This document shows positions 6,287 through 12,186 of a stretch of 12,186 nt of DNA, one piece after another. A program made the position numbers and the translations under genes. The DNA is from an uncultured Erysipelotrichaceae bacterium. GTDB lineage: Bacteria; Bacillota_I; Bacilli_A; Erysipelotrichales; Erysipelotrichaceae. The DNA lies in contig CADBPK010000228.1 in assembly GCA_902796465.1 (NCBI GenBank), forward strand, positions 1-12,186, given 5' to 3'. The notes beneath the pieces were generated by a model. It saw only the letters and a list, made by a program, of their open reading frames with translations. It did no database searches and was not told the origin of the DNA. The first letter of the stretch is position 1; each line of letters begins with the position of its first letter.

Positions 6287-8117
6287 ATGCCACCTCCTCT
6301 TCCGGTGTCATGCCGGCATTGATCTGCAGGTCATAGATCTTCCGGTAGATGCCGTCCTGCGCGATCAGTTCATCATGTGTTCCCATCTGGGATATACGTC
6401 CTTTGTCCATCACGATGATCTGGTCTGCATTCATCAGTGTTGTGATCCGGTGTGCAATCAGGATAACAGTGCTTTCACCGGTATTGTCCCTGAGAGCCCG
6501 GCGGATGTTGGCATCCGTTTCCGCATCTACCGCGGAAAGAGAATCATCAAAGATCATGATCGGGGGCTTGCGGATCAGCGTCTGGGCAATGGCTGCCCGC
6601 TGTTTCTGTCCGCCGGAAAGCGTCACGCCCCTTTCACCGACATAGGTCTCATATCCTTCCTTGAAATGTTCGACTGCCGTATCCAGATATGCGGTCTGGG
6701 CGGCACGTCGCACATCCTGTATGTCCGCAGAACGGACAGCGATGCGGATATTCTCCATAATGGAGCGAGAGAACAGGAACGGCTCCTGCAGTACCATGCC
6801 GATATTGCTGCGCAGTTCGTGCAGCGGGACATCCCGTATATCCGTAGTTCCGATCCGGATCGTACCGTTTTCTTCCGGCAGTTCATACAGCCGGTCAAGA
6901 AGATACATCAAGGTCGATTTGCCGGATCCCGTACCGCCGAGGATACCGAGTGTCGTCCCGGATTTGACGGTAAAAGATACATCCTGCAGGATCTCCGGCA
7001 GCTGTTTCCCGTAGCTGAACGATACATGGTCAAACACGATATCGCCTGTATAGTCCGCGCTGACGGTCTCCGGACGGTCATGTTCCCTTTCGCTGTTCAT
7101 GATATAGTGCAGACGGCCGATGGATATGCCCGCCTTTGAGAGGTTGGCAATCACCCTTCCGAGCATTCTGACCGGCCATATGAGCATCATGTTATAGGAA
7201 TAAAAAGCAATGTAGTTCCCTGCTGTGATCTGGTGTCTGACACACAGATAGGAACCGACGAGCGCGATGACCATCATCTGCAGGGAGGAAGAAAAATCCA
7301 TGGATGTCCAGAATCCGCCCAGAAGCTTCATCAGGTGGATCCAGAGTCCGGTATATTCCTTATTCTGTTTTTCGAAACGTTCTCTTTCGTATACTTCCCG
7401 GCCGAAAGCACGGACGACACGGACGCCGGTCAGGTTTTCCTGCGCAATGGAAGACAATCTTCCCTCTTCGGCGTCTACTTTGGCAAACTGTGACCCGATC
7501 TTATGATGAAACATGAAGCTGTAGCCCATGACCAACGGTATAAAAGCAGCCGATACCAGCATGAAGCCGGCATGGATCGTGGTCATGAAATACAGTGCCA
7601 TAAAGATCAGCACCAGCATTCTGACAAGCATGACGAGCTGTTCGGAAAGGAACATCTTGATCTGTTCGACATCGCTTGTGCAGCGCTGGATGATGTCACC
7701 GGTATGGTTGGCGTTGTGCCATGAAAACGGCAGGTGCATGATCTGTTCAAACAGCGTATCCCGCATGCGGCGCACCAGTTTTTCCGCGCCGATGGAAGTA
7801 AATACCCGGAACAGGAACCTGCTCAATGCCGCCAGCAGGGCAAACAGCGCGACTGCCAGGGAAATATACCACAGATGTCCGCGCAGGAACTCCGTACCGC
7901 CGATGCTGTCGATCATACGCATGACGAAAGCAGGCAGCTGCGCCGGCTTGTCCCCCAGCACGCTGTCCACGGTATAGGCGATGATGCGCGGGCTGATCAG
8001 TTCAAGAGCGGACATCAGCAGCGTAAACATCGCACTGAAAACAAAGTATTTCTTGCAGCCCTGCAGAAAATACATGATCAGTGACAGATTGGTAGGAAAT
8101 CTTTCTTTATTCTGCAT
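6276..8117 (-). CDS. Heterodimeric ABC exporter subunit with degenerate Walker B (BmrC/TM287-like)
   Basis: A 613-residue half-transporter: membrane domain (about 20-330) followed by the nucleotide-binding domain. Walker A Gly-Gly-Thr-Gly-Ser-Gly-Lys-Ser-Thr is at 394-402, Q-loop Q444, canonical signature LSGGQ at 500-504, Walker B Ile-Met-Ile-Phe-Asp-Asp at 520-525 and H-loop H556. D525 stands where the catalytic Glu normally is, the hallmark of the noncatalytic site of asymmetric exporters. Its Walker motifs would pair with the LSTGE signature of the partner; its LSGGQ would complete the partner's active site. The ATG at 8117 has GGGAGG at about 5 nt spacing. First gene of the six-gene operon; only 26 nt separate the start from the upstream hairpin, with no clear promoter of its own. 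Confidence 0.92.
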   Translation of the reverse strand: MQNKERFPTNLSLIMYFLQGCKKYFVFSAMFTLLMSALELISPRIIAYTVDSVLGDKPAQLPAFVMRMIDSIGGTEFLRGHLWYISLAVALFALLAALSRFLFRVFTSIGAEKLVRRMRDTLFEQIMHLPFSWHNANHTGDIIQRCTSDVEQIKMFLSEQLVMLVRMLVLIFMALYFMTTIHAGFMLVSAAFIPLVMGYSFMFHHKIGSQFAKVDAEEGRLSSIAQENLTGVRVVRAFGREVYERERFEKQNKEYTGLWIHLMKLLGGFWTSMDFSSSLQMMVIALVGSYLCVRHQITAGNYIAFYSYNMMLIWPVRMLGRVIANLSKAGISIGRLHYIMNSEREHDRPETVSADYTGDIVFDHVSFSYGKQLPEILQDVSFTVKSGTTLGILGGTGSGKSTLMYLLDRLYELPEENGTIRIGTTDIRDVPLHELRSNIGMVLQEPFLFSRSIMENIRIAVRSADIQDVRRAAQTAYLDTAVEHFKEGYETYVGERGVTLSGGQKQRAAIAQTLIRKPPIMIFDDSLSAVDAETDANIRRALRDNTGESTVILIAHRITTLMNADQIIVMDKGRISQMGTHDELIAQDGIYRKIYDLQINAGMTPEEEVAYEA

Positions 8118-8143
8118 ATGTCCTCCCTTCTTTCCTATCGATA

Positions 8144-8169
8144 ATAAAGAGCACTTCTGTGCTCTTTAT
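8144..8169 (-). terminator. Hairpin at the end of the TSCPD gene, before the ABC operon
   Basis: An 11-bp perfect inverted repeat (8144-8154 with 8159-8169) around a 4-nt loop. On the minus strand the 3' arm ends CTCTTTAT and runs on as TAT, giving a weak, interrupted U-run. The TAA stop of the TSCPD gene (8166-8168) is inside the 5' arm. It can act as an intrinsic terminator or as an attenuator ahead of the exporter genes. Confidence 0.55.
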
Positions 8170-8417
8170 CCTTCATAACTTTTTAATGCCTGTGCGATCT
8201 GGTCCGGGCAGGATGTCGGCTTGAAGCCGCATTTGATTCCGTCCAGCAGTCCGATGACTTCGTCCTTTGATTTGCCTTTGATAAGAGCTGCGATACCCTG
8301 AAGATTTCCACTGCATCCGCCCTCAACCCGCATGCTTTCGACGATGTCTCCATCCATCTCAAAGATCAGGTTTCTTGAACAGACTCCTTTAGGTTTATAT
8401 TCAAAATGTTTTGACAT
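8166..8417 (-). CDS. Small four-cysteine TSCPD domain protein (TIGR03905 type)
   Basis: An 83-residue protein with four cysteines, C13, C35, C63 and C70, and the name-giving Thr-Ser-Cys-Pro-Asp motif (68-72). Other family-typical parts are Tyr-Lys-Pro-Lys-Gly-Val-Cys-Ser (7-14), Gly-Gly-Cys-Ser-Gly-Asn-Leu-Gln-Gly-Ile (33-42) and Gly-Ile-Lys-Cys-Gly (60-64). The cysteine set suggests a metal or iron-sulfur site, but no function is established that I know of; a related TSCPD domain occurs attached to some ribonucleotide reductases. The start is ATG 8417, because AAGGAGGTG lies just upstream; an in-frame TTG at 8435 would put that site inside the gene. It lies between rubrerythrin and the ABC operon, on the same strand as both. 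Confidence 0.88.
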   Translation of the reverse strand: MSKHFEYKPKGVCSRNLIFEMDGDIVESMRVEGGCSGNLQGIAALIKGKSKDEVIGLLDGIKCGFKPTSCPDQIAQALKSYEG

Positions 8418-8421
8418 AGCG

Positions 8422-8430
8422 CACCTCCTT
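8422..8430 (-). promoter_or_regulatory. Ribosome binding site that fixes the TSCPD gene start
   Basis: AAGGAGGTG on the minus strand, with GGAGG 6 nt before ATG 8417. It rules out the longer reading from TTG 8435. Confidence 0.85.
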
Positions 8431-8441
8431 AGCAATGCAAT

Positions 8442-8469
8442 ATTCTAACACAAACAATGAATTAGTCGA
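8442..8469 (-). promoter_or_regulatory. Probable promoter of the TSCPD gene
   Basis: On the minus strand TCGACT (8464-8469, 4 of 6 to consensus), a 16-bp spacer and TG-T-TAGAAT (extended -10; hexamer at 8442-8447). Transcription would begin near 8435, leaving an 18-nt leader with the strong ribosome binding site. It may also drive the ABC operon by read-through past the hairpin at 8144-8169. Confidence 0.5.
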
Positions 8470-8487
8470 ATGAAATGATTGAAAACA

Positions 8488-9030
8488 TTAATAATTTTCT
8501 GCTTTGATTTCAAAATATGACTGCGGATGCGCGCAAACCGGGCATACTTCCGGAGCCTTTTCGGATTTTACGGAATAGCCGCAGTTCCTGCACTGCCATA
8601 CCTGTTCTTCCTTCTTTACGAATACTTCGGCATTCTGCAGGTTGCTGAGAAGCTTCGCATAACGTTCTTCGTGTTCTTTTTCGATGCCTGCTACGCCTCT
8701 GAATTTTGCAGCGATTTCCGGGAAGCCTTCTTCATCAGCTGTTTCAGCGAATTCCTTGTACATCTGTGTCCATTCGTAGTTTTCGCCCTCAGCTGCCTGT
8801 TTCAGGTTTTCTTCTGTAGAGAGGATCTTTCCGCCCTGCAGATATTTGAACCACATCTTTGCGTGTTCTTTTTCGTTCAGTGCTGTTTCTGCGAAAATAG
8901 CGGAGATCTGTACATATCCGTCCTTTTTAGCTTTGGATGACCAGTAATCATATTTGTTGCGGGCCATGGATTCACCGGCAAATGCGGTTTCCAGATTCTT
9001 TTCAGTTTTTGTTCCTTTTAAGTCTTTCAT
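8488..9030 (-). CDS. rbr: Rubrerythrin
   Basis: A 180-residue non-haem iron protein that reduces hydrogen peroxide in anaerobes using electrons from rubredoxin or a similar donor. The four-helix diiron domain covers about 1-135: E20, the E53-x-x-H56 motif, E93/E96 and the E117-x-x-H120 motif supply the ligands. A C-terminal rubredoxin-like domain has Cys-Arg-Asn-Cys-Gly (C147, C150) and Cys-Pro-Val-Cys (C163, C166) for one Fe(Cys)4 centre. All ligands look intact and the length is normal for the family. ATG 9030 is preceded by GAGGAAAGGA with 8 nt spacing. A weak -10 (TAGAAT, 9058-9063) lies upstream without a good -35. No terminator is visible after the stop, so read-through to the TSCPD gene is possible. 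It implies an anaerobic or microaerophilic host exposed to oxygen stress. Confidence 0.95.
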   Translation of the reverse strand: MKDLKGTKTEKNLETAFAGESMARNKYDYWSSKAKKDGYVQISAIFAETALNEKEHAKMWFKYLQGGKILSTEENLKQAAEGENYEWTQMYKEFAETADEEGFPEIAAKFRGVAGIEKEHEERYAKLLSNLQNAEVFVKKEEQVWQCRNCGYSVKSEKAPEVCPVCAHPQSYFEIKAENY

Positions 9031-9122
9031 ATTATGTGTCCTTTCCTCTGATTACATATTCTATCGGATTCATTTCATCTTTTCTATAAGAATGACCGGA
9101 AAACACAAAAATATCCGCGAAT

Positions 9123-9737
9123 ATGATGATTGTGCACATCATGATTTATCTGCTTTATCTCATACTGATTCTCGTTCTGATGACCTTACCGCGCGGCAGG
9201 CTGTGTCTTCCGTACAGTGAATGTCATGCGGCTGCTCTGTGTTCCTGCTGGGCATTCTTCACCGGGAATCTGTTTCTGACGGGACTGGCGCCGCTTTTCC
9301 TGTATATCTCTGTGTTTGATCAGAAATACGGGGAGATCCCGGAACCTGCGCAGTGGATGTTTTTCATTCTGGTCCTGTACTGTCAGAGAGATTATCACAT
9401 CGCCTGGGCGGTCCTGATCCTTGCCGGGGGTGCAGTGCTTTCCGCATCGGGAATGCTGGGCTTCGGGGATGTCCGGCTGCTTGCGGCAGCTGCCCTTTTC
9501 CTCGGGGAACACATCGTGCTGGTTACTTCACTGGCTTCCCTTTCCTGCCTTCTTCTGAACTTAAGAAAAAAAGGATCTCAAGAAGAGATCCCGTTCGGTC
9601 CGTATATCTGTTTTGCGATATTGGCTGTCTCAGCTGCTCAGGGGCAGCTCAAACCAGAATGTACTGCCTTTATGCAAGGTGCTTTCCACACCGTATGCCG
9701 CATGGTGCAGTTCCAGTATTTCCTTTACAATGGCTAA
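9123..9737 (+). CDS. Short A24-type prepilin peptidase-like membrane protein
   Basis: A 204-residue hydrophobic protein resembling type IV prepilin peptidases. The two catalytic aspartates of the family are recognisable: D66 in Phe-Asp-Gln-Lys-Tyr-Gly-Glu-Ile-Pro and D116 in Gly-Phe-Gly-Asp (the GxGD motif, followed by Val-Arg-Leu-Leu-Ala-Ala). Ile-Pro-Phe-Gly-Pro (156-160) is also typical. The N-terminal cytoplasmic methylase domain of PilD/ComC is nearly absent; only a loop with C28, C34, C40 and C42 stands in its place, so methylation activity is doubtful. The last 36 residues are encoded antisense to the kinase gene and look unlike family sequence. No Shine-Dalgarno precedes ATG 9123, 9126 or 9141, so the exact start is uncertain. 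No pilin or competence gene adjoins it. Confidence 0.65.
   Translation: MMIVHIMIYLLYLILILVLMTLPRGRLCLPYSECHAAALCSCWAFFTGNLFLTGLAPLFLYISVFDQKYGEIPEPAQWMFFILVLYCQRDYHIAWAVLILAGGAVLSASGMLGFGDVRLLAAAALFLGEHIVLVTSLASLSCLLLNLRKKGSQEEIPFGPYICFAILAVSAAQGQLKPECTAFMQGAFHTVCRMVQFQYFLYNG
9566..9591 (-). terminator. Intrinsic terminator of the two-component operon
   Basis: On the minus strand GGATCTC (9585-9591), a 5-nt loop and GAGATCC (9573-9579) form a 7-bp stem followed directly by seven T (9566-9572). It starts 38 nt after the kinase stop and lies within the opposing prepilin-peptidase-like gene (codons about 148-157). Confidence 0.85.
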
Positions 9738-11048
9738 TCCGATGCCGCTGCCGGATACCGGCCGTACATGTGTCTTGTCAACTTTGTAATACCGGTCCCA
9801 GATGTTGGGCAGGTCTTCGGCTGCGATTCCTTCCCCGAAATCCTGTACCCGGATCCGGGCTTTGCCGTTCTCCTGCGTCATGCGGACGATAATATGCCTG
9901 TTTTCCCCGCAGTAGCTGACTGCGTTGTTCATGAAATTGTTGAAGACCTGGGCGATGCGGGCTTCATCCGCATATACATGTATACCGGAAGGAATGTCCG
10001 CTTCGATCTCGTAACCTTCCTGAAGCCGGTAAACATCAAACTTTTTCATCTCTTTTTCCAGCAGTGCGGATATATCGAAATCCGTACAGTTCAATACGAT
10101 GGACTGCCCCTGGATACGGGAGAGATCCAGCAGGTCGTTGACCAGATGGGTCAGGCGCTTGGATTCCTGAATGATGACATCCAGATTTTCGTCGGTCTTC
10201 TCCTCCGGCAGGTCACGCATCATCTCGCCGTATCCGCTGATCATCGTCAGCGGCGTGCGCAGGTCATGCGATACATTGGCGATCAGATCCCGTTTTGCCT
10301 TATCCGCCTTGCGGATATCCTCTGCCGCCTGCGTCAGCGTGCTGTTCAGCTCATCCGCTTCCCTGTACTGCCCGCTTCCTTCCTGGGCGGTATATTCGCC
10401 TTTCGGAAGTGTCTTCGCAGCTTCGTTGATGCGGATAAGCGGACGGCCGATGCCGCGGTAAAGCAGCAGCGTGAAGACAACGATCGCAAGCATGAGGATC
10501 AGGGAGATGATGACCAGCTGCCGCCGAAGTGTGCTGACCGTTGCGTTGATCGGCGTGATGCCTCCGTTGACCATCACCACATATTCCTGACCGTCCTTCT
10601 CCACGACTTTCGTGTAGATGATGCTGGTGAAATCAGCGTTATGACCGTCATGCATGCCCTTATCCCGCCGGGTAAGGTTTTCGCCGGAAGGAGATTCCTT
10701 TGCCTTCTCTGCCATATCCATGAGCTCATCCGGACGCATCCGATACAGTTCACATCCCACATTGCTGAAACGCTGTCCTTCAAACATTCCGTCGGAAGTG
10801 CTGGCAACAACGATGCATGTATCGGTGCGCATGGATTCCTCAAGGATCTCGCTCATGAGATCTTCTGTGTCTTCATCCAGTTCATCGATGATCTCTTCCG
10901 CAACTTCCTTGATGGAACTGATCTTTTCCTCTTCATACATCGGTTCCAGGAATTTCATCTGAAAAACGAACATAACACCGAGCATGACGGCACCGAAGAT
11001 CAGGAAGTATTTGGCAATCTTCCATTTTAAACTGATCTTATTTTTCAA
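9630..11048 (-). CDS. Membrane sensor histidine kinase
   Basis: A 472-residue sensor kinase. TM1 is at about 12-31, an extracytoplasmic sensor region at 32-177 (acidic near 50-72, no recognised fold), TM2 at 178-198, then a HAMP domain to about 250. The dimerisation/phosphoacceptor motif His-Asp-Leu-Arg-Thr-Pro carries H261. The ATP domain shows the N box (N371, N374, N375), Asp-Phe-Gly-Glu-Gly-Ile (G1, 403-408) and Gly-Ser-Gly-Ile-Gly-Leu (G2, 433-438). It should phosphorylate the response regulator encoded just upstream; the signal is unknown. The start is a TTG at 11048, overlapping the regulator stop by 11 bp: it precedes the basic segment before TM1, whereas the next ATG is inside TM1. 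A purine-rich AGGGGTAGGG precedes it. The 3' end overlaps the convergent gene by 108 bp. Confidence 0.93.
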   Translation of the reverse strand: MKNKISLKWKIAKYFLIFGAVMLGVMFVFQMKFLEPMYEEEKISSIKEVAEEIIDELDEDTEDLMSEILEESMRTDTCIVVASTSDGMFEGQRFSNVGCELYRMRPDELMDMAEKAKESPSGENLTRRDKGMHDGHNADFTSIIYTKVVEKDGQEYVVMVNGGITPINATVSTLRRQLVIISLILMLAIVVFTLLLYRGIGRPLIRINEAAKTLPKGEYTAQEGSGQYREADELNSTLTQAAEDIRKADKAKRDLIANVSHDLRTPLTMISGYGEMMRDLPEEKTDENLDVIIQESKRLTHLVNDLLDLSRIQGQSIVLNCTDFDISALLEKEMKKFDVYRLQEGYEIEADIPSGIHVYADEARIAQVFNNFMNNAVSYCGENRHIIVRMTQENGKARIRVQDFGEGIAAEDLPNIWDRYYKVDKTHVRPVSGSGIGLAIVKEILELHHAAYGVESTLHKGSTFWFELPLSS

Positions 11049-11709
11049 AGCGGTACCCTACCCCTCTCAGTGTAACGATGCATTTCGCGTAGTCTTTCAG
11101 ATTCTTCCGCAGCAGTTTGATATGTGTATCCAGTGTTCTGTCATCGCCGAAGAAATCATATCCCCAGACATTTTCCAGAAGCTGTTCTCTTGTCAGTGCG
11201 ATTCCGGCATTCTTTGCCAGATACGCGAGCAGTTCATACTCCTTCGGGGAGAGCTGGACCCGTTCCCCGTCTATTTCCACCGTGCGGGCGGAGAAGTCGA
11301 TCACCATACCGCCGGTCTTCAGAATATCGTGTGCATTTGCGGATGCCCGGCATCTCTTCAGGATCGCATGGATCCGCATCATAAGTTCCCGGCTTGAAAA
11401 CGGCTTTACGACATAATCATCCACACCGACATCAAAACCGTGGACCCTGTCATATTCCTCGCCGAGGGCGGAGAGCATGATAAAAGGCAGATCCGGCTTT
11501 TCCCTGCGGATGTCCCTGACGGCGCTGAAACCGTCCAGCTCCGGCATCATGACATCCATTATGACAAGATCATATTGATTTGCGAGACATTTCTCCACCG
11601 CTTCAAATCCGGTACCTGCCTCGTCTGTTTCAAATCCTTCATGAACCGCGTATTTGCGGATCATATCACGGATCCGGGCTTCGTCATCCACAATCAGTAT
11701 CTTTGTCAT
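11038..11709 (-). CDS. OmpR/PhoB family response regulator
   Basis: A 223-residue transcription factor. The receiver domain (about 1-115) has acidic D8 and D9, phosphoacceptor D52 (in Met-Asp-Val-Met-Met-Pro), S80 in place of the more frequent Thr, and K102 (Val-Lys-Pro-Phe). The C-terminal winged-helix DNA-binding domain (about 128-222) has Leu-Ser-Pro-Lys-Glu-Tyr-Glu-Leu-Leu, Arg-Glu-Gln-Leu-Leu-Glu-Asn-Val-Trp-Gly and the closing Arg-Gly-Val-Gly-Tyr-Arg-Phe, all typical of the subfamily. Its partner is the kinase directly downstream. ATG 11709 follows GAGAGGTG at about 7 nt. The leader carries a promoter-like element and an 11-bp direct repeat that could be its own binding site. Which regulon it controls cannot be told. 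Confidence 0.95.
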   Translation of the reverse strand: MTKILIVDDEARIRDMIRKYAVHEGFETDEAGTGFEAVEKCLANQYDLVIMDVMMPELDGFSAVRDIRREKPDLPFIMLSALGEEYDRVHGFDVGVDDYVVKPFSSRELMMRIHAILKRCRASANAHDILKTGGMVIDFSARTVEIDGERVQLSPKEYELLAYLAKNAGIALTREQLLENVWGYDFFGDDRTLDTHIKLLRKNLKDYAKCIVTLRGVGYRFEK

Positions 11710-11730
11710 CTTTTCACCTCTCTGCCGTAA

Positions 11731-11760
11731 TATATAAACCTTATGTGAATTCCAGGTGAA
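11731..11760 (-). promoter_or_regulatory. Promoter region of the two-component operon with 11-bp direct repeat
   Basis: On the minus strand TTCACC (11755-11760; 4 of 6 to a -35) and TATATA (11731-11736) are 18 bp apart. TTCACC and TTCACA (11744-11749) are repeated in direct orientation with 11-bp periodicity, the arrangement bound by OmpR/PhoB-type dimers. The region touches the end of the upstream mrp gene. Confidence 0.4.
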
Positions 11761-12186
11761 CTACATGAACTTTTTTTCAATGTAATCCGCAGCCGGCTCG
11801 ATCTCCTTCACGATAATGGTATCGATATTGCCTTCATCGCTTGCTTTGGCGATCACCGGGTTCAGCGGTACCTGTGCCAGCAGCGGGATGCCGAATTTTT
11901 CCGCAATTTCATGCGCATGGCTCTCACCGAATACATACAGTTTCTTACCGCAGTCATCGCATTCGACATAGGCCATGTTTTCGATCAGTCCGATGACCGG
12001 GATGTTCATCATCTGCGCCATGTTCACGGCTTTCTCCACGACCATGGAAACCAGTTCCTGCGGGCTGGTGACGATGATGATGCCGTCCAGCGGGATCGAC
12101 TGAAACAATGTCAGCGGCACATCCCCGGTTCCCGGAGGCATGTCGATGAACATGTAGTCCACATCATCCCAGAATACTTCCTGATA
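11761..12186 (-). CDS. mrp: Mrp/NBP35 (ApbC-like) iron-sulfur cluster carrier ATPase, C-terminal part
   Basis: The frame is open to the right edge, so the N-terminus with the Walker A motif is outside the window; 141 residues are visible. The first ones continue directly into Asp-Met-Pro-Pro-Gly-Thr-Gly-Asp-Val-Pro-Leu (visible residues 15-25), the diagnostic Mrp motif around the Walker B/switch II region. Then come Ser-Pro-Gln-Glu-Leu (41-45) and the Cys-x-x-Cys pair C76/C79 in Cys-Asp-Asp-Cys-Gly, which binds a bridging 4Fe-4S cluster in Mrp/ApbC dimers. These cytoplasmic P-loop proteins deliver Fe-S clusters to client proteins. The stop at 11761 is 51 bases before the response regulator start, with no terminator seen, so some co-transcription with the two-component genes is possible. 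A GTG at 12160-12162 is internal, not a start. Confidence 0.93.
   Translation of the reverse strand, partial: YQEVFWDDVDYMFIDMPPGTGDVPLTLFQSIPLDGIIIVTSPQELVSMVVEKAVNMAQMMNIPVIGLIENMAYVECDDCGKKLYVFGESHAHEIAEKFGIPLLAQVPLNPVIAKASDEGNIDTIIVKEIEPAADYIEKKFM

Noticed and set aside
6153..7139. A 328-codon plus-strand open frame opposite the ABC genes
   Set aside because: Antisense shadow across two well-supported ABC subunits; no motif, odd composition.
8418..8435. TTG 8435 as start of the TSCPD gene (89 residues)
   Set aside because: A near-perfect AAGGAGGTG sits between it and ATG 8417, and the predicted transcription start is at about 8435, so the shorter form is right.
9031..9122. Promoters between rubrerythrin and the prepilin-peptidase-like gene (TAGAAT 9058-9063 minus, TATAAG 9085-9090 plus)
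   Set aside because: Neither has a convincing -35 at 16-18 bp, so they are mentioned only as weak candidates.
9768..11030. A 420-codon open frame on the plus strand opposite the histidine kinase
   Set aside because: It mirrors the kinase in antisense, is very rich in Asp, His and Arg without family motifs, and the kinase on the other strand has all its catalytic boxes.
12160..12162. GTG as start of a complete 133-residue Mrp-like protein
   Set aside because: The frame is open to the window edge and the upstream residues (Tyr-Gln-Glu-Val-Phe-Trp) match internal Mrp sequence, so the gene is cut by the window.
1..12186. CRISPR, tRNA, rRNA, transposase, phage or toxin-antitoxin content
   Set aside because: No spaced repeats, no tRNA-like cloverleaf, no transposase or integrase motifs and no long repeats were seen; nearly all bases are covered by housekeeping-type genes.

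Overview
The window reads as ordinary chromosome of a low-to-mid GC Gram-positive bacterium (phylum Bacillota). The evidence is the RNase HIII / CvpA / MutS2 neighbourhood, an lspA-rluD gene pair, strong AGGAGG-type ribosome binding sites, a BmrCD/LmrCD-like heterodimeric ABC exporter and the four-cysteine TSCPD protein. The gene mix would suit an anaerobic gut or oral Firmicute such as Erysipelotrichales, but that is inference. I see no insertion sequence, phage gene, CRISPR array, tRNA or rRNA, and no gene cluster that looks like a new defence or biosynthetic system. There is no gene-free stretch longer than 300 bases.

Left part (1-1817): the start of mutS2 and the whole of cvpA run leftward as an operon. 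rnhC (RNase HIII) is transcribed rightward from the same 64-bp gap. The cvpA promoter is a clean TTGTCA-17-TACAAT. rnhC appears to have an extended -10 placed so that its ATG is the transcription start (leaderless).

Middle (1801-8117): six tightly packed leftward genes form one operon: two ABC half-transporters, lspA, an RluD-type pseudouridine synthase, a rhomboid protease and a dCMP deaminase. All gaps are 11 bases or less, or the genes overlap. The two ABC subunits make a heterodimer with one degenerate ATP site: D525 replaces the catalytic Glu in the first subunit, and the second has LSTGE in place of LSGGQ. Just upstream, also leftward, are a four-Cys TSCPD protein and rubrerythrin. A strong hairpin begins inside the TSCPD stop codon and lies 26 nt before the ABC start.

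Right part (9123-12186): a short prepilin-peptidase-like membrane protein runs rightward and collides tail-to-tail with a leftward two-component system (OmpR-type regulator, then histidine kinase). The two coding regions overlap by 108 bp, and the terminator of the two-component operon lies inside the peptidase gene. At the right edge is the C-terminal part of an Mrp/NBP35 iron-sulfur cluster carrier ATPase, also leftward.

The most notable signals are regulatory and architectural: terminators buried in opposing genes at both convergent junctions, a possible leaderless rnhC, a stop-codon-overlapping hairpin before the exporter operon, and an 11-bp direct repeat in front of the response regulator.
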